Shown: positions 15,489 through 24,800 of the stretch, piece by piece | Position numbering within the stretch: position 1 is the first letter of the stretch | How the letters are laid out: each line of letters opens with the position of its first letter | NCBI GenBank assembly: GCA_964633435.1 | Contig: CAZWHA010000001.1 | Span: 1-64,000 of the forward strand | Direction of reading: 5' to 3' | Origin: GCA-016699895 sp964633435 | Lineage (GTDB): Bacteria > Patescibacteriota > Saccharimonadia > Saccharimonadales > Saccharimonadaceae | Length of the DNA stretch: 64,000 bases | Position numbers and translations under genes: made by a program | The notes under the pieces: generated by a model | What the model saw: the letters and a program-made list of their open reading frames with translations, nothing else | Databases searched by the model: none | Told to the model about the DNA's origin: nothing

Positions 15489-16556
15489 CTAGACCTTGAC
15501 TTCTGCGAGAGCTGGAACGTCGATAAACTCTTTGACTTTACCAGATTTTACCAGGGCGCTGAAATCGCTATCAAACTTGGTCAAATTGACTTTGATTAGC
15601 AAAAAGTTAACGTTTTCCTCTGTTTTAGAATCCAATTTCACCAGATAATAAGCTTCGACGCCTTTGATAATATCCGAAATCTGACCCGGTTCTAGATTGC
15701 GTGCCGTCGAAATATAGACGTTACTATCCAGATCGTTGATGTCGGCACTCATGCCACCGCCGTTTCCCTTGGTCGCTTCGTCGTCGCTCATTTCGCGGGC
15801 GACTGTCGCAAAATCATCGCCCTGGTCGAGTCGTGATTTGACCTGCTCGACCTTTTGCTTGGCTGTAGAATCAACCGCAAACGACACCTTTTGCTCGAGC
15901 AACCGATCAGCGAGCACTGCCCGGTACTCGTCCAACGTCCAGCCAAAATATTGCTGTAGCACGTTATTCTCGTAGTCGCTGCGGCTCATTGTGGCACCCT
16001 TTTTCGATTTCAGGCTGGCATCCAGCGCCTTTTCGATCTCTTCGTTTGATACCGTAATGTTTTTCGCCCGTGCAAGCTTCCTGGCATAGGCCAGCTTTTC
16101 GACATTGTCGAGCTCTTTACGTTTGTGATGGTCGAGCTCGCTCTTGCCATCATCGCTCTGCAAATCAACTTTGCCCTGGTTCTTCATATAGAAAATATCA
16201 GAGCGAACATAGCGCAAGTAATCCTGATACGGCACCATTTCGCCGTCCACATCAGCCACTGGCACCGGCAAAGCCTTGGTCATGCTGTAGAAGAAGTCAT
16301 TAGTCATCTGGTTGCGGTACAGCATCACCCAGGACCAGACCGAAAAACAAATCAGGACAACGATCGACACAATAATTGCATTGATCAGAATCTTGTGCTT
16401 GGAATACTGCACAGGATATTTGAATTTGCGTCCGTCGGCCAGGATCTTTTCGCGATGCTCGGCAATTGTATCGTTAGTGATTTTGGCCGGTAACGGTTTG
16501 TCCTTTTTCAAGCTTTTCGGCAGCTTGTCAGTTAATTTCTGCTTGGCACTAGCCAT
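15489..16556 (-). CDS. Membrane-anchored SurA/PrsA-like peptidyl-prolyl isomerase
   Basis: This 355-residue protein has a lysine-rich cytoplasmic tail, one membrane helix at about 58-80 (ILINAIIVSIVVLICFSVWS), then an extracytoplasmic SurA-type chaperone N-domain and a parvulin domain (DQGDDFATVAREMSDDEATK, then GGGMSADINDLD). It should help fold secreted proteins, such as the many surface proteins encoded nearby. The ATG at 16556 overlaps the end of the PH-domain gene by 8 nt and is preferred to the much longer open frame, which shadows that gene. Confidence 0.85.
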   Translation of the reverse strand: MASAKQKLTDKLPKSLKKDKPLPAKITNDTIAEHREKILADGRKFKYPVQYSKHKILINAIIVSIVVLICFSVWSWVMLYRNQMTNDFFYSMTKALPVPVADVDGEMVPYQDYLRYVRSDIFYMKNQGKVDLQSDDGKSELDHHKRKELDNVEKLAYARKLARAKNITVSNEEIEKALDASLKSKKGATMSRSDYENNVLQQYFGWTLDEYRAVLADRLLEQKVSFAVDSTAKQKVEQVKSRLDQGDDFATVAREMSDDEATKGNGGGMSADINDLDSNVYISTARNLEPGQISDIIKGVEAYYLVKLDSKTEENVNFLLIKVNLTKFDSDFSALVKSGKVKEFIDVPALAEVKV

Positions 16557-17070
16557 TTTCCTCCTCGTAACTGTCAACGTGTGTGCCGCCGCCCGCCCTG
16601 TGAATCGCGTCCGACAGCTGATTGTACACTTGCTCGCAATGGGCGACTTTGTTGATGACCATATCACCGACCATGGTCTGTAATACGATCGTTCCAAAAC
16701 CCAAAAACTCGCCTGTGAAACCTGGAACATTATAGCTTATGTTCTGAATTTTCTCAAGTCCGAGGTCGATTACCGAGCGGCCAAATAGATTTTTTTGTGA
16801 CGATTGTCTGATCCGTTGATCGGTCACAATATAGACCGAAAAATACCAACCGATCCAATGATAGAAAAAAATTACCAGTCCCAGACCAAAACCGATCACC
16901 GGTCCCCACAGTAGATAGACATTGCTCTGCCAGATAAAGAACGGGATCGCACCGAGGCAAAACGGTAGCAACAGACCGTAAAAGCCCTTGCGCATCGCGA
17001 TAATATGTCGGCGAAAGACAAATAGTAGCTTTTCGTCGGGGAATTGACCATCAAATTCCATCTTTGCCAT
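16549..17070 (-). CDS. Membrane protein with bacterial PH domain
   Basis: This 173-residue protein has an N-terminal amphipathic part, two membrane segments (about 30-75), and a bacterial PH domain (YIVTDQRIRQSSQKNLFGRS, then DLGLEKIQNISY and FGTIVLQT). It resembles YdbS/bPH2 proteins of unknown function. A TGATATAAT element ends 7 nt before the ATG, suggesting a leaderless mRNA just after tRNA-Arg. It is coupled by overlap to the foldase gene. Confidence 0.8.
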   Translation of the reverse strand: MAKMEFDGQFPDEKLLFVFRRHIIAMRKGFYGLLLPFCLGAIPFFIWQSNVYLLWGPVIGFGLGLVIFFYHWIGWYFSVYIVTDQRIRQSSQKNLFGRSVIDLGLEKIQNISYNVPGFTGEFLGFGTIVLQTMVGDMVINKVAHCEQVYNQLSDAIHRAGGGTHVDSYEEENG

Positions 17071-17092
17071 AACTGTTATTATATCAAGAAAA

Positions 17093-17169
17093 TGGTATCC
17101 CGCATAGGAGTCGAACCTACAACCTTTTCCTTAGGACGGAACTGCTCTATCCAGTTGAGCTAGCGGGAC
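17093..17169 (-). tRNA. tRNA-Arg (anticodon CCT)
   Basis: Acceptor GTCCCGC pairs with GCGGGAT, the D-arm is GCTC...GAGC, the anticodon loop is GTCCTAA, the T-loop is TTCGACT, and ACCA is encoded. The first anticodon-stem pair looks mismatched (G-A). Confidence 0.9.
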
Positions 17170-17202
17170 GCTCTACCATTGTATCACTTCTGCTCTGCTG
17201 CT

Positions 17203-17856
17203 CTAGTAGTGCTTGCAGTACATGATTTCATCGCTGCCGAGCGAATAGTCGCAAATCGTTTCGCCACCAAACCATAGTTCAATTTCGTGTTCAGCTTCGG
17301 CCGGGTTCTCACTGGCGTGAAACAGGTTGTGAATCGAGCGACCCTCGACATTAGCCACAATCGGGTTATCGACACTAAAATCACCCCGGATCGTACCCAT
17401 TTCGGCTTTGAATGGCAAGGTTGGACCGGCTAGTTTTCGAACCATGTCGATAGCCTGGATACCTTCGACCACCATGGCCACCACTGGACCAGATTGCATA
17501 TATTGGATCAGGCCTTTTAGTGCATTTTCACCCAGGGTCTTTTCGTCATCAGTACCATAGACTTCTTTGGCCGTCAGAGGCAAACCGTCCAGGCCACTTT
17601 TCGCTTTGCCCCCCAAACGAGTAATCCACTTTTCATCGCTGGTCGGATAATGTTTAACCACCAAATCCTCGCTCGGTGTCAGCATTTTCATAGCCACGAC
17701 CTTTAGGCCAGACTTTTCGATACGATGAACGATTTCGCCGATTAGACCGCGCATCACCCCATCGGGTTTGATCATACAAAAAGTCCGTTGGTGCTTGATA
17801 TCAAAAATCGTTTGATTTAGTTTGGCGTCGTATGTCTTGGCTGTATTCTGGGCCAT
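17203..17856 (-). CDS. ndk: Nucleoside-diphosphate kinase with enlarged central insert
   Basis: Ndk moves phosphate between nucleoside triphosphates and diphosphates through a phospho-histidine. The core is clear: TFCMIKPDGVMRGLIGEIVHR near residue 26, VVAMVVEGIQAIDMVRKLAGPT, GTIRGDFSVDNP and the active site NLFHASE. At 217 residues it is about 70 longer than usual. An N-terminal extension and an insert of roughly 50 residues after MLTPSEDLVV account for the excess. AAAGGA precedes the ATG, and TGCTACAAT lies about 35 nt upstream. Confidence 0.92.
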   Translation of the reverse strand: MAQNTAKTYDAKLNQTIFDIKHQRTFCMIKPDGVMRGLIGEIVHRIEKSGLKVVAMKMLTPSEDLVVKHYPTSDEKWITRLGGKAKSGLDGLPLTAKEVYGTDDEKTLGENALKGLIQYMQSGPVVAMVVEGIQAIDMVRKLAGPTLPFKAEMGTIRGDFSVDNPIVANVEGRSIHNLFHASENPAEAEHEIELWFGGETICDYSLGSDEIMYCKHY

Positions 17857-17991
17857 TCTCGCAATCCTTTCGTTTTAGGTATAGACATATTGTAGCAAAA
17901 TTACGGTTTCGATAAAACCCCTGTCGTTTACGTCGCAAAACGTTATTTTCCGTAGATTGCGCGACATTAGATGACATGATACAATAAGGTT

Positions 17992-18942
17992 ATGGCTACG
18001 TCAGAACCACTATTTTTATCAGAACTCGTCATGGACTTTGTCGAATATATCGAGGTTGAACGCGGCCGAGCCCGGCGCACCGCCGAGAACTATCACCTCT
18101 ATATGGAACGACTATTAGAATTCGCCGGCGATATAGAGGTCGGCAAAGTCGATGCTGAATTGGTGCGCAAATATCGCCTGTGGCTCAACCGTTATATTGA
18201 TGAGCAAGGTCGTGAATTAGGCCGCATCACCCAGAATTACCACCTGATCGCCCTGCGCAGTTTCCTGAAATATTGTGCTCAGCGCGATATCGAGACTCTC
18301 GACGCTGCCAAAATTGATCTACCAAAAGTCAATAAAAAACAGGTTTCCTTTCTGTCGTTTGACGAAGTATCGCGTCTGCTGGCAGCCATCGACAGCAATA
18401 CGAAAACTGGCCTGCGCGATAAAGCAATTCTGGAACTATTATTTAGTGGTGGATTACGCGTCAGCGAGCTCTGCAATCTGAATCGTGATCATATCAACCT
18501 CAAGAATCGTGAGTTCACGGTCCGCGGTAAAGGCCAAAAAGATCGCCCGATTTTCATCAGCCCGGCAGCGGCTGAATCACTGGCAGAATATCTGGAATCG
18601 CGTCACGACAGTGCCAATCCCCTCTTCCTGAACGAATCACGAAATGTAGCGACCGATAGCCGACTAAAAGACGGTGATAATCGCCGGCTCACGCCCCGCT
18701 CGGTGCAACGACTCGTCAGCTCCTATGCTCGCTTGGCCGGTATTACTAAAAAGGTTTCGCCTCATACGCTACGCCATAGCTTTGCAACGAGCCTCCTGAT
18801 GAACGGCGCCGATCTGCGTTCAGTCCAGTCATTGCTGGGTCACAGCAATATTGCCACGACCCAGGTGTACACCCATATCACGGATCCACATCTACGCGAA
18901 GTTCATACAAAATTTCACCGTGATCCCGGCACGCAGTCCTGA
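17992..18942 (+). CDS. xerC: XerC/XerD-type tyrosine recombinase
   Basis: This 316-residue recombinase has an N-terminal SAM-like core-binding domain (about 8-95) and a catalytic domain. All catalytic residues can be seen: R156 (GGLRVSEL), K180 region (VRGKGQKDRP), H258 and R261 (PHTLRHSFAT), H284 (LLGHSN) and Y293 (TTQVYTHI). It most likely resolves chromosome dimers. Only one such gene is in the window, so a XerC/XerD pair or a single-recombinase system cannot be told apart. The ATG is 6 nt after an extended -10 (TGATACAAT). Confidence 0.88.
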   Translation: MATSEPLFLSELVMDFVEYIEVERGRARRTAENYHLYMERLLEFAGDIEVGKVDAELVRKYRLWLNRYIDEQGRELGRITQNYHLIALRSFLKYCAQRDIETLDAAKIDLPKVNKKQVSFLSFDEVSRLLAAIDSNTKTGLRDKAILELLFSGGLRVSELCNLNRDHINLKNREFTVRGKGQKDRPIFISPAAAESLAEYLESRHDSANPLFLNESRNVATDSRLKDGDNRRLTPRSVQRLVSSYARLAGITKKVSPHTLRHSFATSLLMNGADLRSVQSLLGHSNIATTQVYTHITDPHLREVHTKFHRDPGTQS

Positions 18943-20157
18943 TTAATAACCGCAGTTATCGGTACCAGTGTCACTATCAACGGTTAAATCTTTGCAGATT
19001 GCGTTACCTGATTGCAACGTATATTCCGGCCACCAGCTGTAGTCATCGTTATTCGACCTTGCCTCAATTCGGCTAGACAGTCGTCGATAGGCATCGATGG
19101 CTCGACCTGTGACATCAACCGATGGCTGAACACCATTGAAATATAGCGTTTGCCCGCCAGTGCCAGTCGCCGTCAACTGAAAATCAGCATCGTTATAAAT
19201 ACCCTGAATCCTGAGATAATAGTTATTGTTTATCAGATCAAGGTTTCCATTCAAAGTCAGCCTAGTCGAGCAAGCATACGTCCCGGCACTAGAGCATTGC
19301 ACGTACATCACAGGATTAACGGTAGCAACACTAGAAAAGGTGTTCGGCTCGGTCTTGGGCGCCCAATAATTCATATTATAGGCCGTTGAGCCACCGGCTG
19401 AGATACTGCTGCCGCCAGTAGTTGTACCAGTAATCGGGCGAAGCGTCACTGCTCTGGCGCTATCGGTAATCGCATCGAGCGTAAAGCTCCCCGTCGGCAC
19501 TGTCACCAACTCAACACGCAACACCGCCGGTCGATTATTGCCGGTTTTCCAAACTGACACCGTTGGCAACGTATGGGCATTGTCGAGACCAGCCATCGGG
19601 CCATTGCCAGCAGCACTGTTAGTATGCCAATTAATCGTAAAATAGCCGGCAGCCGCCGCTGGCGCTGAGACACCGCTCGAATACGTTACGAGTTTGAGTG
19701 GGACAATAGCTGATCGACCGTCAGATGAAACCGAACCGATATAACTATCAGTTAGATAGTTGATGATCATACAAGTATAATACTGTTTATTATCCGTATT
19801 CACCGTAGCCTGTTGCGAATTCGTATCAGCATTAACCGAAATACCGAGATTCGTCATTAATGTACTGTTGCCCATCACTGAATTACAATTAGTATCAGCT
19901 GGATTATATAGCGAGGCACAACCACTTGCTGTTGGATTAGCAGTACAATAGGCAATAATGCGCTTGGCGTCATCTACCCCTGATTCTGCCGCTGCTAGAG
20001 CGCTCGCCGATAATTCATTATTGGTCGTCTGGCGCTGTTCTGAAACAACATTCTGAACAAAGCTCACTACAACCACCGAAAACAATATCATGAAAAACAT
20101 CACTGATATGATGGCAACCTGACCACTTTCGCGATGTGACGGAGCAACCTTTCCCAC
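18943..20157 (-). CDS. PilX-like pilus assembly protein
   Basis: This 404-residue protein has an N-terminal membrane helix (about 14-36: VAIISVMFFMILFSVVVVSF) preceded by ESGQ, and NELSASALAAAESGVDDA, which matches PilX N-terminal domains of type IV pilus minor components. The rest is a Ser/Thr/Gly-rich secreted domain with several cysteines. It is the last gene of a four-prepilin cluster on the same strand and abuts its neighbour, so it probably forms part of the pilus-priming complex. Confidence 0.75.
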   Translation of the reverse strand: MGKVAPSHRESGQVAIISVMFFMILFSVVVVSFVQNVVSEQRQTTNNELSASALAAAESGVDDAKRIIAYCTANPTASGCASLYNPADTNCNSVMGNSTLMTNLGISVNADTNSQQATVNTDNKQYYTCMIINYLTDSYIGSVSSDGRSAIVPLKLVTYSSGVSAPAAAAGYFTINWHTNSAAGNGPMAGLDNAHTLPTVSVWKTGNNRPAVLRVELVTVPTGSFTLDAITDSARAVTLRPITGTTTGGSSISAGGSTAYNMNYWAPKTEPNTFSSVATVNPVMYVQCSSAGTYACSTRLTLNGNLDLINNNYYLRIQGIYNDADFQLTATGTGGQTLYFNGVQPSVDVTGRAIDAYRRLSSRIEARSNNDDYSWWPEYTLQSGNAICKDLTVDSDTGTDNCGY

Positions 20158-20771
20158 TACTGACCTCCCCTCATATAAATTGTATTGTCAAAGTTAGCAA
20201 ATGCACAATACGGGTTGCTACCACTACCGCCGCTACCGAGACAACTCCATTTGCCACTGCTGTACACCGGTTTATTATTGCCTGAGGTCGACAAGACCAT
20301 ATTGATCCTAATAAAGCTCGGCGCCGTGTCAACCGTAAACTCTAGTATGCCAACACTTGGGCCAGACAGCACTGTCACATTCGTATTAGTTAGTGACGGC
20401 TTCAGGTTTACATCGTTGCAGTAATCAGACACTGAATCCCTGATACGTACCACACCGATAGCCGAGTTGTCGCTAAAGGTATTGGTCGTACCGCCATCGA
20501 TGTTCCATAGATATGACACCTGTCCGGTACAGAGTCGGTTATTGGCTGCTAGATACGTCACTGAGCCGGGAGTTGCAAAACGAACGGAACTATTCAGATC
20601 ATCAGCCACCTGTCGACCAGTTTGGTTGATCTGGGTCATGGCAATACCCTTGTTATAGATATTCATAATCTGGATCAGGACTACCACCACGAATACCATA
20701 ATAAAGGCCAAAAACGTCATGGCTAGCGACAATTCAACTAGTGTAAAGCCGGTTTCCCTCTGTTTCTTCAT
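20157..20771 (-). CDS. Minor prepilin, PilW-like
   Basis: This prepilin has a short leader MKKQRETG and the class III cleavage site G|FTLVELSLAM, followed by the hydrophobic helix MTFLAFIMVFVVVVLIQI, so it is a PilD substrate. The mature part is about 195 residues and contains four cysteines. The start at 20771 gives the normal short leader. A longer frame to 20825 overlaps the previous gene's stop and has GAGG upstream, so it remains possible. Confidence 0.8.
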   Translation of the reverse strand: MKKQRETGFTLVELSLAMTFLAFIMVFVVVVLIQIMNIYNKGIAMTQINQTGRQVADDLNSSVRFATPGSVTYLAANNRLCTGQVSYLWNIDGGTTNTFSDNSAIGVVRIRDSVSDYCNDVNLKPSLTNTNVTVLSGPSVGILEFTVDTAPSFIRINMVLSTSGNNKPVYSSGKWSCLGSGGSGSNPYCAFANFDNTIYMRGGQ

Positions 20772-20814
20772 GCTATCGCCTATTATACCATTAGCGCGAC
20801 GTGACGCAGTCAGC

Positions 20815-21384
20815 CTATGGAACATATAGCCTCACAACGGTTGCGGTCTTCGCATCAGCCACATTAGCTAATCTAGCCCAGCAAGCCCGAATATAAAAAT
20901 CAATATACGCCGGACTGACAGCCGCGGACGATCGGACGGCATCGACCCAAACACCATTACCGATGACAGCCTTACCATTGGCGTTCTTGGCACTACCTGT
21001 CGTCAGAGCAGTCAGAGTCACTGCATCATCGGTACTCGAGCTGCGGCTGAGATAAAAACTATTGGCATTATAGGCGCAGGTTCCGCTAACGCTACTAGCA
21101 CTCGTTACAGTTTTCGCCTGAATTGTGGTCCAGACTGTCGCACTGGTGCCCTTGGAATTATCTCTGACATAGTTCAGGAGCTCTGTCTGGGAATTGATGG
21201 TAGACCTGACCGCGGTACGCTCAATCGTGTCGAGCATCTGCATGGTTGACTTGTTCATAATGGTCATCGTCCCGACCACCACAATGCCCAAAACAGAAAT
21301 CGCCAACATAACTTCGACGAGCGTATCACCACGTTGATTCGTCTCCGACCTGAATAACTGTTTTAAATATTTCATTGTGAACAC
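20815..21384 (-). CDS. Minor prepilin, PilV-like
   Basis: This 189-residue prepilin has a leader of about 19 residues ending RG, then DTLVEVMLAISVLGIVVVGT, a type IV prepilin helix with the +5 glutamate. The +1 residue is Asp rather than Phe, which PilD enzymes can tolerate in minor pilins. It overlaps the preceding prepilin gene by 13 nt and sits in the minor-pilin cluster. Confidence 0.8.
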   Translation of the reverse strand: MFTMKYLKQLFRSETNQRGDTLVEVMLAISVLGIVVVGTMTIMNKSTMQMLDTIERTAVRSTINSQTELLNYVRDNSKGTSATVWTTIQAKTVTSASSVSGTCAYNANSFYLSRSSSTDDAVTLTALTTGSAKNANGKAVIGNGVWVDAVRSSAAVSPAYIDFYIRACWARLANVADAKTATVVRLYVP

Positions 21385-22160
21385 TGCTCCTTTAGTTTTG
21401 TCAGTTCTGAAGACCCTATTCCGTAGCTCAGGCTAGGATCAGATGGAATGGCAGTTCCAATATTGGCCGAACTGGCCCCCGTATTGACACAGACAGCTCC
21501 ACCGGTCTGGCCGCGACCAGTATTTTTTATGAGCAACCCAGTCGAGACGTTAGCAGTACTATTAGCACTGGTCAGCGTTGTGCCGGCCGTCGTTACACCG
21601 CTCGATACAGCATAGACAACTATAGCACTGCTAACAGGACTGCGTAAAATCGCAATGGAGCTAATCGAAGCAAATGGCACGGTACTGCCTTCTATGCGCA
21701 CTGCTTTGATAAAGTTTGACTGCCACTGAATCTGACTCGTTTCCTGCGCGATGGCCGAAAACCTCGGGGTTACGGCATAAATCGCATCGCTATCAGTCGC
21801 TGTTGATGGTATAGCAACATTGGCATCGCCAATGACATAGTTAATCGAAATATTCGAACTACCAGGTGTAAAGCGGATAATTTTACCTAACAACAAACAA
21901 TTCGACGATCCTGGTGCAACAGCAGAGGGGTCAGAGCTGCAGATATTGGTGGCGGCAGTGCTCCTGTCATTGATTCCCGATCGAACCTCTTCGTACTGGG
22001 ATCGCATCAATGATTCTAAATTATTAACCGAGGTACTAAACCTCGATCGATCGACCATGTAGGTGATGCCTGAGATCAGGCCAGCAAACAACAGCGCAGA
22101 GATAGTTACAAACAGAGATATCTCTATTATAGTGAACCCTCTTTGTCCGCCCTGTTTCAT
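21372..22160 (-). CDS. Minor prepilin, GspH/FimT-like
   Basis: This 262-residue prepilin begins MKQGGQRG|FTIIEISLFVTISALLF, with the glutamate at +5 and a classical hydrophobic helix. The mature domain is Ser/Thr-rich with four cysteines. It is first in the run of four prepilin genes and lies just downstream of pilD on the same strand. Confidence 0.83.
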   Translation of the reverse strand: MKQGGQRGFTIIEISLFVTISALLFAGLISGITYMVDRSRFSTSVNNLESLMRSQYEEVRSGINDRSTAATNICSSDPSAVAPGSSNCLLLGKIIRFTPGSSNISINYVIGDANVAIPSTATDSDAIYAVTPRFSAIAQETSQIQWQSNFIKAVRIEGSTVPFASISSIAILRSPVSSAIVVYAVSSGVTTAGTTLTSANSTANVSTGLLIKNTGRGQTGGAVCVNTGASSANIGTAIPSDPSLSYGIGSSELTKLKEQCSQ

Positions 22161-22185
22161 AATTAGTCCAATTATAGCACAAGCT

Positions 22186-23022
22186 CTATAATAGCAAAAG
22201 GTTTTCGGCAGCTATTTTTATGAGAAAAATCTGAAACAGAAAAGTGATAATCGTCGCGCTGATCAAGAACGGTCCAAAGGCCATCTGGCTATTCATTTTC
22301 ATTTTGCCACCGATCAGTAACGGTAACGTTACCAGCGAACCGAGCACATTGGCCATAACTAACACTAGCAAGGCGCCCTGCCAGCTAAATAGCAGTCCAA
22401 CCACCAGTCCAAATTTAACATCACCAAACCCAATCAGTCGACTGCGATCACCGCCGCTCAAGATATAAATCATGCCATAGACACCAGCAACTGGCACCAT
22501 CGCTAATGCAACGCTATAAAGGTAATATAACAGATCATTTCCCTGAACAATTAAAGTGTTCGTTATCGAAAAAACAAAGGCTAATCCGATCAGTGGAAAC
22601 ATCAACCGATTCGGCAACAGTCGCCAGTGGTAATCATAAGTCAATAGTGCCATCATAAGTACTACAATCGCCAGCCACAGTATAAACAGGACCATCTGCC
22701 ACGCATCAACGCCCGCTACTGAGGACAATTCACCGAGTGGCCAATACACAAAGCTCAGGACAAAGATTGCGGCCGTCACGACCTCTAATACCAATGTAGT
22801 AGCACCAATTTTTTTATGACAATAGCGGCAACGGCCACGCAGTGCTAGCCAACTGACAATTGGCACTAAATCGAGTGCCGATAGTGTGTGATGACAATGT
22901 TCGCACTGGCTACGAGCATTCACAAAATTCATGCGACGATGCATCCGCCAGGTCAGCGCCCCGACAAACGAGCCCATCGCGGCACCGACGATACCCAGAA
23001 AGATAGCGATCATATAATCCAT
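22186..23022 (-). CDS. pilD: Prepilin peptidase/N-methyltransferase
   Basis: This 278-residue membrane aspartic protease (A24) cleaves and methylates prepilins. It has the N-terminal methyltransferase segment with two zinc cysteine pairs (CEHC and CRYC, around residues 39 and 64). The catalytic aspartates lie in LLTYDYHWRLLPN and GFGDVKFG (GxGD motif). About seven to eight membrane helices follow. An extended -10 (TGTTACAAT) ends 7 nt before the ATG. It lies just before its prepilin substrates. Confidence 0.94.
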   Translation of the reverse strand: MDYMIAIFLGIVGAAMGSFVGALTWRMHRRMNFVNARSQCEHCHHTLSALDLVPIVSWLALRGRCRYCHKKIGATTLVLEVVTAAIFVLSFVYWPLGELSSVAGVDAWQMVLFILWLAIVVLMMALLTYDYHWRLLPNRLMFPLIGLAFVFSITNTLIVQGNDLLYYLYSVALAMVPVAGVYGMIYILSGGDRSRLIGFGDVKFGLVVGLLFSWQGALLVLVMANVLGSLVTLPLLIGGKMKMNSQMAFGPFLISATIITFLFQIFLIKIAAENLLLL

Positions 23023-23075
23023 TACCTCTATTGTAACACGTATCTTTTGCCGTATGCTTGTGCTAAACTAGACTA

Positions 23076-24725
23076 GTGAATTTCAGAGAGAAACTACACT
23101 ATAAACTATTACCGTTGGCTGTCGCATTTTTTTTCGGCATGATGCTGTTTGGAACTATTTTTAAACCAGGTATTCGTGATGGCTGGATGCCACTGCACAT
23201 CGTTAATCTATTTGTGATTGTCAGCTATGGCCTGCTGGTTCTGTTGATTTGGACACTCATTATCAAGTATATTAAACGAAAATATACCGAAAAACCTACT
23301 AAGCGTGCCGAGAGACGATTTTTGCTGCTATTTTTCGGGGGTCTAATTATCACTCAGGCGCTATTCCTATCGCAAATCAACCTGCCAATGAACGCTCAGT
23401 GTATGAGTATTACGGGGACCAGCACTATCTGTGTATGGGACTGGAATTTCATAGCTCAGGGTGCCGCAAATGCAGCCGGACAGCAATCAAGCGGTCTCGA
23501 CACATTCACTCTGGACTACCTGCACGTTCACCAGAACAATATTCCGATATTTTACCTAATGAAAACTATTTTTCAACTGGCGGCTGTTTTTGGTATTACT
23601 AATTTCCAGTTAGTCGGGGTGATATTTAATGTCATAATGATTAATCTCAGCCTATTATTAATTTATTTGACAGCAAGACGCCTATTTGGTGCTAGAAAAG
23701 CCATGTTTTCACTGGCCATTAGCGCCTCAATATTGCCAGTAATATTGATGTACACTCCAATTTTCTATACTGACACGCTGTCACTCCCGTTCCCGATCGC
23801 CATGTTCTATCTGTATGTAGTATATCGAAACGCCCAGGACAAACGAAAGGCTTTTTGGCTGATCCCGGCCATCGCCCTGTTGGCGTTCCTGGGCGCTATG
23901 ATCAAATTCAGTGTCATGATTGTGTTAGTTGCCATCGTGATTGATATGATTGTCCACACCAGCAAAACGACCTGGAAACGTACAGTTCTATCACTAGGCG
24001 CTATGGTGGCCGTGATAGCGCCGTTGCTGCTGCTCTATGCCAACCTAGCCCAGACCCATATTCATGACCGGTCCAAGACACAGCTGGTTACTACACCGTG
24101 GACACATTATTTCATGATGGGGCTCGGATCATCAAATGGAGGCCAGTATAGTGTCGACGATGACAGGGCTACTAGCACTAAACCTTCGGTACAGGCAGCG
24201 ATCGATTACAACCTCTCAGAAATCAAAAAAAGGCTAGCTGACCATGGGCTAACTTATCCGGTGTTCCTCTACGGCAAAGCTCTCGCCACCTGGACCGATG
24301 GCACCTATGAATCATTATATCGGCTAGGCAATACCAGCCTCATAACAACAGATTATCATCCGTCAGCCTTTCAGAGCTTTCTAACCACCCATGACAGCAA
24401 ATATGCCGCAAGCCCCATCTCGCCAATGGGACTCATGAATGCTGTTACTATGCTCTTGTTAGTGGCACTATTCATCGGTGGAATCAAAACGTATGTTGAT
24501 AGCGCTCGACAGAAACCTGACCGATCACGCGCCCTCCTGCAACTGTCTATCATGGGGGTAGCCGGTTTTCTGCTGTTATGGGAGACAAATTCGCGTTACC
24601 TGGTGAACTTTCTGCCTCTTGTTATTGTTGCTACTACGCCCACCCTCTATACTTTAGCACCTAGCGCTATCCACCGTATAAAGATCAGCTATCTAGCAGC
24701 CCGACAGAAACTATTAAAATATTGA
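23076..24725 (+). CDS. GT-C fold membrane glycosyltransferase (GT39/ArnT-like)
   Basis: This protein of 549 residues has about eleven membrane segments and the layout of polyprenyl-phosphate-sugar-dependent glycosyltransferases. The first outer loop holds WDWNFIAQGAANAAGQ, later comes YTPIFYTDTLSLPFPIAMF, and a final helix pair surrounds WETNSRYLVNFLPL. Such enzymes glycosylate proteins or envelope polymers from outside the membrane. Placed inside the pilus locus, it may modify pilins, but this is inference. The GTG start lies 6 nt after TGCTAAACT, so the mRNA is probably leaderless. It is divergent from pilD. Confidence 0.75.
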   Translation: MNFREKLHYKLLPLAVAFFFGMMLFGTIFKPGIRDGWMPLHIVNLFVIVSYGLLVLLIWTLIIKYIKRKYTEKPTKRAERRFLLLFFGGLIITQALFLSQINLPMNAQCMSITGTSTICVWDWNFIAQGAANAAGQQSSGLDTFTLDYLHVHQNNIPIFYLMKTIFQLAAVFGITNFQLVGVIFNVIMINLSLLLIYLTARRLFGARKAMFSLAISASILPVILMYTPIFYTDTLSLPFPIAMFYLYVVYRNAQDKRKAFWLIPAIALLAFLGAMIKFSVMIVLVAIVIDMIVHTSKTTWKRTVLSLGAMVAVIAPLLLLYANLAQTHIHDRSKTQLVTTPWTHYFMMGLGSSNGGQYSVDDDRATSTKPSVQAAIDYNLSEIKKRLADHGLTYPVFLYGKALATWTDGTYESLYRLGNTSLITTDYHPSAFQSFLTTHDSKYAASPISPMGLMNAVTMLLLVALFIGGIKTYVDSARQKPDRSRALLQLSIMGVAGFLLLWETNSRYLVNFLPLVIVATTPTLYTLAPSAIHRIKISYLAARQKLLKY

Positions 24726-24740
24726 GGAGCACTATATAAA

Positions 24741-24769
24741 AATCCACCCCTTTTGATGAGGGGTGGATT
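24741..24769. terminator. Bidirectional terminator between the GT-C gene and pilA
   Basis: AATCCACCCC pairs with GGGGTGGATT around a 9-nt loop. It is usable by the GT-C gene (+) and by pilA (-). Confidence 0.75.
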
Positions 24770-24800
24770 CGTCATTTTCTGATCCGAACAAGACCCGAAA

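Noticed and set aside
16557..16730. Extended start of the SurA-like foldase
   Set aside because: The added residues shadow the PH-domain gene; the ATG at 16556 gives a standard cytoplasmic tail and membrane anchor.
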